NCBI GenBank assembly: GCA_018241445.1
Contig: JAFEDT010000018.1
Coordinates: forward strand, 62,001-126,000
Direction: 5' to 3'
Source of the DNA: Pseudomonadota bacterium
Lineage (GTDB): Bacteria; Pseudomonadota; Gammaproteobacteria; Steroidobacterales; Steroidobacteraceae
DNA length: 64,000 nt
Part shown: positions 15,379 through 24,798 of the stretch, piece after piece
Layout of the letters: each line of letters begins with the position of its first letter
How positions within the stretch are numbered: position 1 is the first letter of the stretch
Made by a program: the position numbers and the translations under genes
Notes under the pieces: generated by a model
Database searches by the model: none
What the model was told of the DNA's origin: nothing
The model's input: only the letters and a program-made list of their open reading frames with translations

Positions 15379-17391
15379 TCAGCCAGTACTCGCGGCTTCG
15401 GCACCGGGTTCGCCGAGGTACGCCTGCAGTGGCTGCAGCCAGGGCTCGAAATGCCGCCACTGCGCCAGGCCGCTGCTGTAGATCGGCTGGCGCACCTGCT
15501 CGGAGCTGGCCGTGCGCACGCTGCGCGCGGTGCGGTAGTACTCCAGGCAGGCAGGCTCGAAGTCCAGCTCCAGGTAGTCCAGGATCCGCCTGACACTGCC
15601 GGGCAGATCGGCCACCAGCGCTTCGTGCTGGACCCGCAGGATTTTGCCCGGCATCACCGTGTCCCAGTGTGTCATGAGCTTCAGGTAACCGCGGTAGTAG
15701 CGCCCGATGTCCTCCAGGCTGTAACTGAATTCCTGCCCGGCCGCAAACAGCTGCTTGAAGTTGCTGAAGCAGCAGGCGTACGGCTCACGCCGCGCATCGA
15801 TGATCTTCGCCCGCGGCAGGATCAGGTGAATCAGCCCGAGATGCCGGAAATTGTTGGGCATCTTGTCGATGAAAAAGGGTCGCCCACCGCGGAAGACGCG
15901 CGTGTCGCCAATGTACTGCTCGCCGAAGCGCGCGACCTGTGGCGCATCGAGCCGTTCGAGAACCGCCGGGTAGCTGCGCTGCGCATCACGCTGTTCCCGA
16001 CCCTGCAGCCGCTGCACCAGACGCGGAATATCGGCGAGTTCCATCGTGCCCTCGATGTGCGAGTGCGAAGCCAGCACCTGCTCGATCAGGGTTGAGCCGG
16101 CCCGCGGCAGTCCGACGATGAAGATCGGATCCGGGTGCAGCGCCCCCCAGTGCCGGCGCGCCGCCAGGAACTGCGCCGAGCACACCCTGATCTGCTCATC
16201 GACGGAAGTCTCGAAGTCCTGCGCGTCGAAGTGACTCTCCTGCCGGCGCAGCGCGTTGCCGGCCGAGTAGTGGCGAAACGACTCCGCAAACTCTCCCCTG
16301 TCTTCCAGCGCCTTGCCCAACGCGAAGCACAGGTGATAGCGGTCCACATTCGCCAGCGACGCTGCCCGTTCCTGTGCGCGCATGGTCGCGAACTCCGCGT
16401 CCGTGAAGCGATAGGTCTTCAGATTCGCCAGGCTCCACCAGGCGTCGCCGAAGCCCGGCCGTACCGCCGCGCTTGTGCGATACGCGGCGATGGCCTCCTG
16501 CTGGTGACCGAGTGTCTTCAGGGCGTGCGCGATCGAAAGATGCAGGGCCGCCTCCTGCGGCGTCTGCCCGGCCAGCTCGCGGAAAATGCGCAGCGCCCCG
16601 GCGTGATCTCCCAGGCCGACCAGCACGGTGGCGTGCAGGGTGCGATAGGCGCGATTCTCCGGCTCGGCCTGCAGCAGACCTTGTATCTCGCGCAGCGCGG
16701 CCGCATGCCGGTGGCGCTTGCTCAGAACCACAGCATATTCATAGCGGGCTGCGTGGTGGTCCGGCGCGAAGCTCAGCACGCTTTCCAGCAGGAACTCCGC
16801 ATCATCCAGGATATCCAGCCGCATGCCGATCTGCGCCAGCAGGCGCATCGCTTCGACGTCGGTCGGATGCGCCCGCAGGTAGCTACGCACCCGCGACTCC
16901 GCGCCGTAGACATCGCCCTCGCACAGCAGCCCGGAGGCCGCGCGCAGCGGCTCCGGCATAGCGGCCAGCGCCACGGCCTGTTCGGCGGCGGCCTGTGCCT
17001 CCGCGCTGCGGCCCGCCGCCGTGTACAGCGCAGCGAGTGCGTTCCAGCTTGCGAACAGCGTCGGGTTGGCCGCGACGGCGCGCCGGTAGGCTTCGATCGC
17101 CGCCACCGCATTGCTGCTGGCCCGCAGGCAATGTCCGCGTTCCTGGTGCAGCCGCCCGAAATCCGGATGCAGGCGCTCCATGTGATCGAGTGTGGCCAGC
17201 GCCTCCGGCAGGCGATCCAGGTATCGCTGACACACCGCCACCAGGTACAGCACGTCGCGATTCTCCGGCGTCACGAGCCGCAGGCGTTCGGCGCCCGCGA
17301 GCGCCTGGGCGTAGTCGGACTGCGCCACCAGTCTGCGCAGTCTGCGTACCTCCGCCTCGGGATCCGCTGTGTCCTGCGCCCGTGAGTTCAT
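15379..17391 (-). CDS. TPR-repeat sulfotransferase
   Basis: 670 aa. The N-terminal two thirds is a run of tetratricopeptide repeats (for example ALATLDHMERLHPDFGRLHQ and AIAAYRTSAAVRPGFGDAW). The C-terminal third is a PAPS-dependent sulfotransferase domain with the 5'-phosphosulfate loop FIVGLPRAGSTLIEQVL and the 3'-phosphate region KIIDARREPYACCFSNF. Such proteins often accompany TonB-dependent receptors in proteobacteria, as here. The acceptor is unknown. ATG at 17391 overlaps the stop of the LysR gene (ATGA), so the two are translationally coupled. Confidence 0.88.
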   Translation of the reverse strand: MNSRAQDTADPEAEVRRLRRLVAQSDYAQALAGAERLRLVTPENRDVLYLVAVCQRYLDRLPEALATLDHMERLHPDFGRLHQERGHCLRASSNAVAAIEAYRRAVAANPTLFASWNALAALYTAAGRSAEAQAAAEQAVALAAMPEPLRAASGLLCEGDVYGAESRVRSYLRAHPTDVEAMRLLAQIGMRLDILDDAEFLLESVLSFAPDHHAARYEYAVVLSKRHRHAAALREIQGLLQAEPENRAYRTLHATVLVGLGDHAGALRIFRELAGQTPQEAALHLSIAHALKTLGHQQEAIAAYRTSAAVRPGFGDAWWSLANLKTYRFTDAEFATMRAQERAASLANVDRYHLCFALGKALEDRGEFAESFRHYSAGNALRRQESHFDAQDFETSVDEQIRVCSAQFLAARRHWGALHPDPIFIVGLPRAGSTLIEQVLASHSHIEGTMELADIPRLVQRLQGREQRDAQRSYPAVLERLDAPQVARFGEQYIGDTRVFRGGRPFFIDKMPNNFRHLGLIHLILPRAKIIDARREPYACCFSNFKQLFAAGQEFSYSLEDIGRYYRGYLKLMTHWDTVMPGKILRVQHEALVADLPGSVRRILDYLELDFEPACLEYYRTARSVRTASSEQVRQPIYSSGLAQWRHFEPWLQPLQAYLGEPGAEAASTG

Positions 17392-18314
17392 CCGATCTCT
17401 TCCCCGAGCAACTCGCTGCGTGAGGCCGAGCCGCGCAGGGTGGCGGCTTCCTTGCGCGTGACCGCGATGATCCAGTCGAGAACGGTGCGCACGGTCGCGT
17501 TGCGGCGCTGCTCCGGCAAAACCATGAGCCAGACCTCGCGTACGATCAGCGGGTCGGGGCCGGTCAGACGGATCAACTGCGCTCGCGCATCCCCTTCCAC
17601 GCAGGTCAGGACTCCCACCCCGTAGCCGCGCGCCACCAGCTCGGTGTACGCCGGACCGCCGTTGACCGTGGTGATCACGCGCTCGGCGGGCACATTCGCT
17701 TCGATCCAGCGGAATTCCGGCCAGCGGTCCGCCACCTGCGCGAAGCCGATCCAGCTCAGGTCGCGCCGCCAGTCAGCGCCGCAGCGCAGCAGGTCGCAGT
17801 GGGCATAGACCGCCGAACCGAGCTCGCCGATCTTGCGCACCCGTGACTGTCCCTGCGCGGGCCGCACGTAGCGGATGGCGATATCGGCCTCGTGCTGCTC
17901 CAGCACACCCGGTCGGTTCTCGCAGATCAGCTCGATCTGGATGTTGGGATGCTGCAGAGCGAACTGCGGCAGGTACGGGGCCAGGAAGCCGGTCACGAAG
18001 GTCTGGATCACCGAGATGCGCACTACGGCGCGGCCCACTGCCGGATCGTGAGTCAGGTCGTCCTGCAGCGCCAGGCTGGCCGACTCCATCTCCTGCGCCC
18101 GCCGCACCACCATCATGCCGCGCGTAGTGGGCGCGAAGCGGCCGTCGACGCGATCGAACAGCCGTGCCTTCAGATGCGCCTCGAGCGCGACGATGCGACG
18201 GCTCAGGGTCGTCTGATGAACGCGCAACGCGTCGGCGGCCGCAGCCATTGTCTGGTACTGGGCGAGCGCCAAAACGTGGCGCAGGTCTGCCCAATCAAGG
18301 TGTCCGGGACGCAT
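17388..18314 (-). CDS. LysR-family transcriptional regulator
   Basis: 308 aa. N-terminal winged helix-turn-helix (AAAADALRVHQTTLSRRIVALEAH), then a substrate-binding-like effector domain (SVIQTFVTGFLAPYLPQFALQHPNIQIEL). It is divergent from the DddP-like gene and heads the leftward sulfotransferase-MttB arm. A palindromic LysR-type box lies 73-89 bp upstream of its start. The likely job is to sense the compound taken up by this locus and to control both arms, including itself. Confidence 0.92.
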   Translation of the reverse strand: MRPGHLDWADLRHVLALAQYQTMAAAADALRVHQTTLSRRIVALEAHLKARLFDRVDGRFAPTTRGMMVVRRAQEMESASLALQDDLTHDPAVGRAVVRISVIQTFVTGFLAPYLPQFALQHPNIQIELICENRPGVLEQHEADIAIRYVRPAQGQSRVRKIGELGSAVYAHCDLLRCGADWRRDLSWIGFAQVADRWPEFRWIEANVPAERVITTVNGGPAYTELVARGYGVGVLTCVEGDARAQLIRLTGPDPLIVREVWLMVLPEQRRNATVRTVLDWIIAVTRKEAATLRGSASRSELLGEEIG

Positions 18315-18386
18315 CTTCCCCCTCCGGCCTTGGTCCCTCGCGCAGGCCCTCAGTGACTGGCGACTTCATCAGTGTCCCTGCATTTT

Positions 18387-18403
18387 TGCAAGGTGATTTT
18401 GCA
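18387..18403. promoter_or_regulatory. LysR-type operator TGCAA-N7-TTGCA
   Basis: Exact 5-bp inverted arms TGCAA and TTGCA around 7 bp satisfy the T-N11-A rule for LysR regulators. The site is in the 235-bp gap between the divergent LysR gene and the DddP-like gene, 73 bp from the former and about 150 bp from the latter. A direct repeat of TTTTGCAAG overlaps it. Probably the site of the adjacent regulator. Confidence 0.6.
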
Positions 18404-18549
18404 AGTCCATGAATTGTAGGGTCACTACGCCTGTCGCATTATCGCGCCCATCCAGGGTTCCGGTAGCACGAAATGACGACGCTCCACAGCGCAACTCAAC
18501 CGATGCACCCCGACTGCGCGTGTAGGCCGGATGACCTGGGGCGGCTGCA

Positions 18550-19857
18550 GTGAGCGGCAGAACCGCGCCAGCCACCGGGCGACCCAACGCTGCGGCGGAC
18601 CTTGCGGCGGCGCCCGCCAGGCGCGGCGCGGACGCCGGCCCCGGCCTGTGGGTCACCGACACCGAGCCGGCCAGCGTGGACACCCTCAAGCTGCGCGCCG
18701 ATCGGCTGCAGCGCCTGCGCGCCATGATGCGCGAGAAGAACTATGCCGCCGTGTTGTTGTTCGATCCCTATAACCAGCGCTATGCGACGGGATCACGCAA
18801 CATGTTCGGCTACTTTCTGCGCAACTCCAGCCGCTACTTCTTCGTGCCCACCGAGGGACCGGTGATCCTGTTCGAATATCCGCAGAGTGCGCACGTGTCC
18901 ACACAGCTGGAAACGGTGCAGGAGGCGCGGCATTCGAAGATCGTCTGGTCTTCCGTGGCCGGACGCGATGTGCAGTCCGCCCGCGACTTCGCGCGCGAGA
19001 TCGCGGACCTGGTGCGCGAATACGGCCGCGGCTCGGACAAGGTGGGGCTGGACCGCTGCGGTCACCTGCTCGCGCTGGCGCTGGAACGCGAGGGCTGCAG
19101 CGTCACCGACTGCCAGCAGGAGATCCTGCACGTGCGCCGGCTCAAGACCGACGAGGAGATCTCCTGCCTGAAGCTGAGCATGGCGGCGGCGGAAGCCGCG
19201 GTGGCCTCGGTACGCACAGCAGTCAGGCCGGGCGTTTCCGAGCAGGAGCTGTTCGCGCTGATGTACGGCGAAGTCCTGCGCCAGGGCGGCGAGTTCATCG
19301 AGACGCGGCTGCTGACATCGGGACAGCGCACCAATCCATGGTTCAGCGAGGCCAGCGGCCGCCACGTGCGTCCCGGTGAGCTGGTGGCGCTGGATACCGA
19401 CGTCATCGGCTGCTTCGGCTACTTCTCGGATTTCTCACGCACCTTCTTCTGCGGACCGGGCAGGCCAACTGCCTATCAGAAGACGCTCTACCAGCTGGCG
19501 CACGAGCAGATCGAGCACAACATCGCGATTCTCAAGCCCGGGCTCGCGTACCGGGAGGTCGCGGAGCGGGCCTGGGCCATTCCGCAGAAATTCGTGGAGC
19601 GGCGCTACACCTCGGTGCTGCACGGGGTCGGCATGCACGGCGAAGCCCCGTACATCGCGCACCTGCAGGATTTCTCCGCCTTCGCCGGCGACGGCTTGCT
19701 GGAGGCGGGCATGGTAGTGAGCGTCGAGAGCTATATCGGGGAGGTAGGCGGGCCGGAGGGCGTCAAGCTCGAAGAGGAGCTGCTCATCACGGACACCGGC
19801 ACGGAAAGGATCACGAGGTTCCCGTTCGAAGACGACCTCATGAGCCGGCAGAACTGA
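18550..19857 (+). CDS. DddP-like M24 metalloprotein (dimethylsulfoniopropionate-lyase family relative)
   Basis: 435 aa, pita-bread M24 fold. Metal ligands by spacing are Asp282, Asp284 and Asp294 in DTDVIG...SDFSRT, His358 in LHGVG, Glu393 and Glu408. These intervals (2, 10, 64, 35, 15) equal those I recall for DddP (Asp295, 297, 307, His371, Glu406, 421), and DddP's Tyr366 is matched by Tyr353. ETRLLTSGQRTNPWF also resembles DddP. However, DddP's proposed catalytic base Asp377, in the sequence CDE, is replaced by Gly364 (HGE), so DMSP cleavage is doubtful. It may hydrolyse or eliminate from a related onium or peptide substrate. GTG start at 18550; later in-frame starts such as ATG codons at MMREKN are possible. 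First gene of the rightward arm. Confidence 0.8.
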   Translation: MSGRTAPATGRPNAAADLAAAPARRGADAGPGLWVTDTEPASVDTLKLRADRLQRLRAMMREKNYAAVLLFDPYNQRYATGSRNMFGYFLRNSSRYFFVPTEGPVILFEYPQSAHVSTQLETVQEARHSKIVWSSVAGRDVQSARDFAREIADLVREYGRGSDKVGLDRCGHLLALALEREGCSVTDCQQEILHVRRLKTDEEISCLKLSMAAAEAAVASVRTAVRPGVSEQELFALMYGEVLRQGGEFIETRLLTSGQRTNPWFSEASGRHVRPGELVALDTDVIGCFGYFSDFSRTFFCGPGRPTAYQKTLYQLAHEQIEHNIAILKPGLAYREVAERAWAIPQKFVERRYTSVLHGVGMHGEAPYIAHLQDFSAFAGDGLLEAGMVVSVESYIGEVGGPEGVKLEEELLITDTGTERITRFPFEDDLMSRQN

Positions 19858-19898
19858 ACAGTCTGGAGTTGCGACCAACTTTCTTTCGGGGGGCTGCG

Positions 19899-22523
19899 AT
19901 GAACCACAAGATTTCCTCTGCGGTGATGGCGATCCTGGGAGCCCATGCCGCCGGCGCGGCGTTGGCCGCGCCCGCGGCGGACGCTGCTACCGCCACCGCC
20001 ACCACCACCACCGGCAGCATCGAAGAAGTCATCGTTACGGCGCAGCGCCGTTCCGAGAACATCCAGAACGTGCCTATCACGGTGCAGGCACTTACCGCCG
20101 AGGCGCTGGCGCGACTGAACGTCACGACCTTCGATGACGCGGTCAAGTACATGCCCAACGTGTCGGTGACCGGCACCGGCCCTGCGCAAAGCAATATCAT
20201 CATCAGGGGCCTGGCGACCCAGAACACCGGCACCCAGGCCGCGGGCATCGTCGGCAGCTTCCCCAATGTTGCCGTGTACCTCGACGAACAGTCCGGCCAG
20301 CTTCCGGGCCGCAACCTCGACATCTACGCCGCGGACCTGGAGCGGATCGAGGTGCTGGAGGGGCCGCAGGGAACGCTGTTCGGCGCCGGTGCACAGGCCG
20401 GGGTGGTGCGCTACATCACCAACAAGCCGAAGCTCGATACGACCGAGGCGAGCGTCAATGCCGGTCACGCGACCACAGCGCACGGCGATACCAGCGACAA
20501 CGTGGATGCGATGATCAACATCCCGCTCATCGAGGGTCGCCTGGCCGTCCGCGGCGTCGTCTACAACGAGTCGCGCGGTGGCTACATCAGCAATATTCCC
20601 GCGACCTTCAGCCGCGCCGGCACTGACCGCAACATCGCCATCTATTTCGGCGGCGTGGTGCCGCCCGGGGTCGGGCCGGTCAACAATTACAACATTGCGC
20701 AGCGCGCGTTCAACCCGGTCACCTACAAGGGCTACCGTGTCTCGGGGAAGCTGCAGCTGAACGACGACTGGAGCGCGCTGCTGTCCCAGTCCTACCAGAA
20801 GATCGACAGTGAGGGCGTGTTCTGGGAGGAAGAGTACGACGGCACCGGCCGCACGCTGCCGGAGCTGTCGGTGGAGCAGTTCGAGCCCGCCTACAATCAC
20901 GACTCCTTCAACGATACGCAGCTCACCGTGGACGGGCGCATCGACTGGCTGAAGGTGGTATATGCGGGCGGCTACCTCAGCCGCACGGTCCGGCAGCAGG
21001 AGGACCTGACCAACTACTCGCGCGGCGTTTATGCCGGGTATTACCAGTGCAACTACCCCGGATACCCGTTCGTGAACGGCAAGCCGACCACGAATTCGCC
21101 CGGCTACTGCTGGACGCCCGCCGGTTTCTGGAACGATCACGAGCGCGCCTCGCACCTGAGCCAGGAGCTGCGCCTGAGTACCCCGGATGACTGGCGCGTG
21201 CGCGCCATCGCCGGGCTGTTCTACGAGAAGTACACGATCCACGAGGAGACCGACTGGCACTACGGCAGCAGCCCGAACTTCTATCCCGTCGGCCCCCCGA
21301 CGCTCAACCCGTATGTTCCGAAAACCGGCACACCGCCACAGTTCCCCTACTACCCGGCCACCTCGAACAACCCCGGGCTGCGTCCGGCGGGCGACATGTT
21401 TTTCGATGACATCACGCGCGGCTACAAGCAGAAGGCCATATTCGGCTCGGTCGACTTCGACCTGCTGCCCAGGACGCTCACCCTGACCGTGGGCACGCGC
21501 TACTACCATACCGACAACTTCGAAGTCGGTTCCAACGTGGGCAGCTTCGGCTGCGAGATCGGCGGCCCCTATGGCGGCGGTTCGGTGAATCCCTGCGTCA
21601 GTACGCCCGCCACCGGGGTGCTCAGTAACCTCAACAACCTGGACGCCAAGAACCTCAATACCACCTACTCAGGCTTCAGGAGCCGCGCCAACCTGACCTG
21701 GAGAATCGGCCCCGATGCATTGGTGTATTACACCTGGTCGCAGGGCTTCCGGCCCGGCGGCTTCAACCGCGCGCAGTCGATCATCAAGCCGGGCTCACCG
21801 CTGTACGGCCACTTCACCCCGCCGCTGGCGTATGCCCCGGACAATCTCACCAACAATGAGCTGGGCTGGAAGACCGAATGGTTCAATCGCCGCTTGCAGT
21901 GGAACGGCGCTATCTACCGCGAGGACTGGAAAGATGTGCAGATCACGGTCTTTGATCCTGGCGTCACCGGCAACCTGATCTTCACCACCAACGGCCCCGA
22001 CTATCGCGTCAAGGGCCTGGAGAGCTCGCTGGTGGCGCGCCTGACGGACGCCTGGAGCCTGACAGCTGCAGCGGCCTGGAACAGCAGCGAGGTGGTCAGC
22101 ACTTTGAACCTGGCCGGCGCGAATCTGCCCAATCCCTTCGGTGAACTGGGCTCGCCGCTGGCGGACTGCCCGCCGTTCGAGGGCAACCTGCACCTGCGCT
22201 ACGAGATCCCGCTGGCCGACTACCGGGTGTTCGCCCAGGCGGGCGTTGCCCGCCAGGGCGGCTCCTATGCCTCGACGGATCGCCTGACCACGACACTGCA
22301 GGGCAAGTCCGTTGCCTTCTATGACCCGGCGTACACGACCTACGATGCCGCCGCCGGGGTGTCCAGGGCGGACTGGACCGTGCAGGTGTACGGCGAGAAT
22401 CTCTCCGATACCCGTGGCATCGTGTTTTCGAACTACAATGATTTTGTGAAAGAGAACATCGTCAACCGGCCGAGGACGTTCGGCGTGCGATTCAGCTACC
22501 GGTTCGGCGGCAAGAACCCGTGA
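19899..22523 (+). CDS. TonB-dependent outer-membrane receptor
   Basis: 874 aa. Signal peptide (ends near AALAAPAADA), TonB box region IEEVIVTAQRR, plug domain with VPITVQALTAEAL, IIIRGLAT and RIEVLEGPQGTLFGAGAQAGVVRYIT, then a 22-strand barrel ending in FSYRF, an aromatic C-terminus as expected. ATG 19899 has GGGGGG six bases upstream and gives a good signal peptide; the TTG at 19869 does not. Transports a bulky substrate across the outer membrane using TonB energy. The next gene overlaps its stop, tying it to the downstream hydrolase and MFS permease. Sphingomonad-type receptor class; substrate unknown. Confidence 0.93.
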   Translation: MNHKISSAVMAILGAHAAGAALAAPAADAATATATTTTGSIEEVIVTAQRRSENIQNVPITVQALTAEALARLNVTTFDDAVKYMPNVSVTGTGPAQSNIIIRGLATQNTGTQAAGIVGSFPNVAVYLDEQSGQLPGRNLDIYAADLERIEVLEGPQGTLFGAGAQAGVVRYITNKPKLDTTEASVNAGHATTAHGDTSDNVDAMINIPLIEGRLAVRGVVYNESRGGYISNIPATFSRAGTDRNIAIYFGGVVPPGVGPVNNYNIAQRAFNPVTYKGYRVSGKLQLNDDWSALLSQSYQKIDSEGVFWEEEYDGTGRTLPELSVEQFEPAYNHDSFNDTQLTVDGRIDWLKVVYAGGYLSRTVRQQEDLTNYSRGVYAGYYQCNYPGYPFVNGKPTTNSPGYCWTPAGFWNDHERASHLSQELRLSTPDDWRVRAIAGLFYEKYTIHEETDWHYGSSPNFYPVGPPTLNPYVPKTGTPPQFPYYPATSNNPGLRPAGDMFFDDITRGYKQKAIFGSVDFDLLPRTLTLTVGTRYYHTDNFEVGSNVGSFGCEIGGPYGGGSVNPCVSTPATGVLSNLNNLDAKNLNTTYSGFRSRANLTWRIGPDALVYYTWSQGFRPGGFNRAQSIIKPGSPLYGHFTPPLAYAPDNLTNNELGWKTEWFNRRLQWNGAIYREDWKDVQITVFDPGVTGNLIFTTNGPDYRVKGLESSLVARLTDAWSLTAAAAWNSSEVVSTLNLAGANLPNPFGELGSPLADCPPFEGNLHLRYEIPLADYRVFAQAGVARQGGSYASTDRLTTTLQGKSVAFYDPAYTTYDAAAGVSRADWTVQVYGENLSDTRGIVFSNYNDFVKENIVNRPRTFGVRFSYRFGGKNP

Positions 22524-23446
22524 TCAGGCGCGCGGCCGCGGCGGCGGCCCTTTGTTGGCTGACCGCCGCCGGCGCGAGCCCTGCCCCGCGGATCACCCTG
22601 GCGGCTCTCGATGCTTTCGAGAGCCACAAGACCTCGGTGGTGTTGCCCGGTGGGCTGCGGCTCGCCTACCTGGACATCGGTCCGCGCGATGCGCCGCCAC
22701 TGCTCCTGATCCATGGCTACACCGACAGCTCGCGGGACTGGGCGCCGCTGGCGCCGCTGCTGCAGGAGCGTTATCGCCTGATCATCGTGGACCTGCGCGG
22801 GCACGGCGCCTCGGACAAGCCGCCGTGCTGCTACTCGCGGTTTGATTTCGCCTACGATCTGAAACTCCTGCTCGACTCGCTGCACGTCTCCTCATGCGAC
22901 GTGGCGGGTCATTCCCTGGGCAGTATCGTCGCCCAGGCCTTCGCCGAAGAATGGCCGGAGCGCACGCGCCGCCTGATCCTGATTTCCTCCACCGGAACTT
23001 CGTTCGCGCCGCTGACCGACGACAGCGGCGCCGGTACTGCCGCTCCCGGCTGGATGAGCGGCGTCGCCGCTCTGCGCGATCCGATCGATCCTGACTCCAC
23101 CTTCATGCGCGAATGGTGGCACGAGTCGCTCTCGATCAACCCCGAGTTCTTTTCAAGCCGCCAGCGGCGCGATGCCGCCGCCATTCCCGCCGTCGTGTGG
23201 CGCGCCATCCTCGACCAGGGCCTGCTGGGTATCGATCTGCGCCCGATGTTGCCGCGCGTGCGCGCCCCGACCCTCCTCATCTGGGGGGGCCGGGACACCC
23301 TGGCGACGGCGCCCGGCCGTCTGGCCCTGCAGCAGGGGATCCACGGTTCGCAGGTACGCAACTTCCCCGAGCTGGGACATGACTTGTTCTGGCAGGATCC
23401 GCGCGCCGTCGCCGACACCATCATCCGGTTCCTCGACAAGGGATGA
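22520..23446 (+). CDS. Secreted alpha/beta hydrolase
   Basis: 308 aa with an N-terminal hydrophobic signal-like stretch (AAAAAALCWLTAAGAS), suggesting periplasmic location. HGYTDSSRDW forms the oxyanion region, Ser132 in AGHSLGS is the nucleophile, the acid is likely Asp in GGRD and the base His in ELGHDLFW near the end. GTG start overlaps the receptor stop (GTGA). Likely cleaves an ester or similar bond of the substrate delivered by the receptor before passage through the MFS permease. Confidence 0.85.
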   Translation: MIRRAAAAAALCWLTAAGASPAPRITLAALDAFESHKTSVVLPGGLRLAYLDIGPRDAPPLLLIHGYTDSSRDWAPLAPLLQERYRLIIVDLRGHGASDKPPCCYSRFDFAYDLKLLLDSLHVSSCDVAGHSLGSIVAQAFAEEWPERTRRLILISSTGTSFAPLTDDSGAGTAAPGWMSGVAALRDPIDPDSTFMREWWHESLSINPEFFSSRQRRDAAAIPAVVWRAILDQGLLGIDLRPMLPRVRAPTLLIWGGRDTLATAPGRLALQQGIHGSQVRNFPELGHDLFWQDPRAVADTIIRFLDKG

Positions 23447-24795
23447 CCAGCCCCGCCGATTCGCCGGCACTGACGGATTATGAGGAAGCGCCGCTGCGCC
23501 CGATTCATCTGCGGGTGGCGTTCGGCGCATCGGGCGGGGAGTTCAGCGATGGTTTCGGGCTCGGCATCATTGGCATCTGCCTGGTGCGCGCCGCGCCGCA
23601 GCTGGGTCTCGGGCCCGTGTGGCTCGGGCTGCTCGGCGGGGCCTCCCTGGTGGGCCTGTTCTTCGGTTCGCTGTTTTCGGGAGCTGCCGCCGACCGTTTC
23701 GGCCGGCGGCCGATATTCGCCTGGAACATGGCGTTCCTGGCGGTGCTGTCCGTCCTGCAGGCGCTGGTCCACAACCGCGGTGAGCTGCTGCTGATCCGCC
23801 TCGCCATCGGACTGGTGCTGGGGACCGACTACGCCGTCAACAAACCCATGCTGATCGAATTCACGCCGCGCCGCGCCCGCGGGAAAATACTGGGATTGCT
23901 GTCGGTGGCCTGGGCTGCCGGCTACGCCTGCGCCTACGCGGTCGGATACGCGCTCGATGGGCTGGGCGCCGATGCCTGGCGCTGGATGCTGCTGACCAGC
24001 GCGGTGCCCTGCCTGTTGGTGCTGCCATTCAGGCTGACAACACCCGAGTCCCCGCTGTGGCTGACCCGCCAGGGAAAGCCGGAACTCGCCGCCGCGATCG
24101 TCCGCCGGCAGCTGGGTGCGGGTATCGCGCCTCCCGTCGCGGTCAGTCAGCCGCCGACGGCTGGCGGCGTATGCTGGCAGCGCCTGTTCCTGCCGCAATG
24201 GCGTGCGCACACACTCGTGGGATGCGCGTTCTTCAGCTGCCTGGTCATACCCTATTTTGCCGTGGGCACTTTCATCTCACAGGTGATGTCAGCCATGAGG
24301 CTGGAGAGCGCCTACGTCGGCGGCCTGATCTACAACGTCACCCTGCTGGGAGGCGGCATCTTCGGCCTGTTGATTATCGACAGCATCCCGCGGCGGCAGT
24401 TCCTGGTCGGCAGCTTCACGGTGGCCGCCATCGCCATGCTGCTGCTGATTACCTGGCCGCAGATTCCCGCGGCCGCCATCATCGCACTGTTCGCGCTGTT
24501 CGCCGGGGTGCTCTCTGCCGCCTCCATCCTGGTATATGTGTATCTGCCCGAACTTTTCCCGACCGATCTGCGGGCTTCGGGTATCGGACTGGCCAGCGCA
24601 ACCAGCCGTATAGGCGCGGCTGTCAGCACGTTTCTGCTGCCGGTGGTCGTCTCCACCTACGGCATTCGCAGCGCACTCGGCGCCTGCGTGGTCATACTCG
24701 CGTTGGGCGCTGTCCTCTGCCAGCGCTGGGCGCCGGAGACGAAGGACCTGCGTCTGGGTACACTCGATGAGGTAACAGACGCCGACCCGGCATAG
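23443..24795 (+). CDS. MFS transporter (sugar/organic-acid porter type)
   Basis: 450 aa with about 12 membrane segments. Loop motif GAAADRFGRRP between helices 2 and 3 is the MFS signature, and YLPELFPTDLRASGIGLA is typical of the sugar/aromatic-acid porter group. ATG overlaps the hydrolase stop (ATGA). Probably moves the hydrolysed product across the inner membrane. Substrate unknown. Confidence 0.9.
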   Translation: MTSPADSPALTDYEEAPLRPIHLRVAFGASGGEFSDGFGLGIIGICLVRAAPQLGLGPVWLGLLGGASLVGLFFGSLFSGAAADRFGRRPIFAWNMAFLAVLSVLQALVHNRGELLLIRLAIGLVLGTDYAVNKPMLIEFTPRRARGKILGLLSVAWAAGYACAYAVGYALDGLGADAWRWMLLTSAVPCLLVLPFRLTTPESPLWLTRQGKPELAAAIVRRQLGAGIAPPVAVSQPPTAGGVCWQRLFLPQWRAHTLVGCAFFSCLVIPYFAVGTFISQVMSAMRLESAYVGGLIYNVTLLGGGIFGLLIIDSIPRRQFLVGSFTVAAIAMLLLITWPQIPAAAIIALFALFAGVLSAASILVYVYLPELFPTDLRASGIGLASATSRIGAAVSTFLLPVVVSTYGIRSALGACVVILALGAVLCQRWAPETKDLRLGTLDEVTDADPA

Positions 24796-24798
24796 CCA

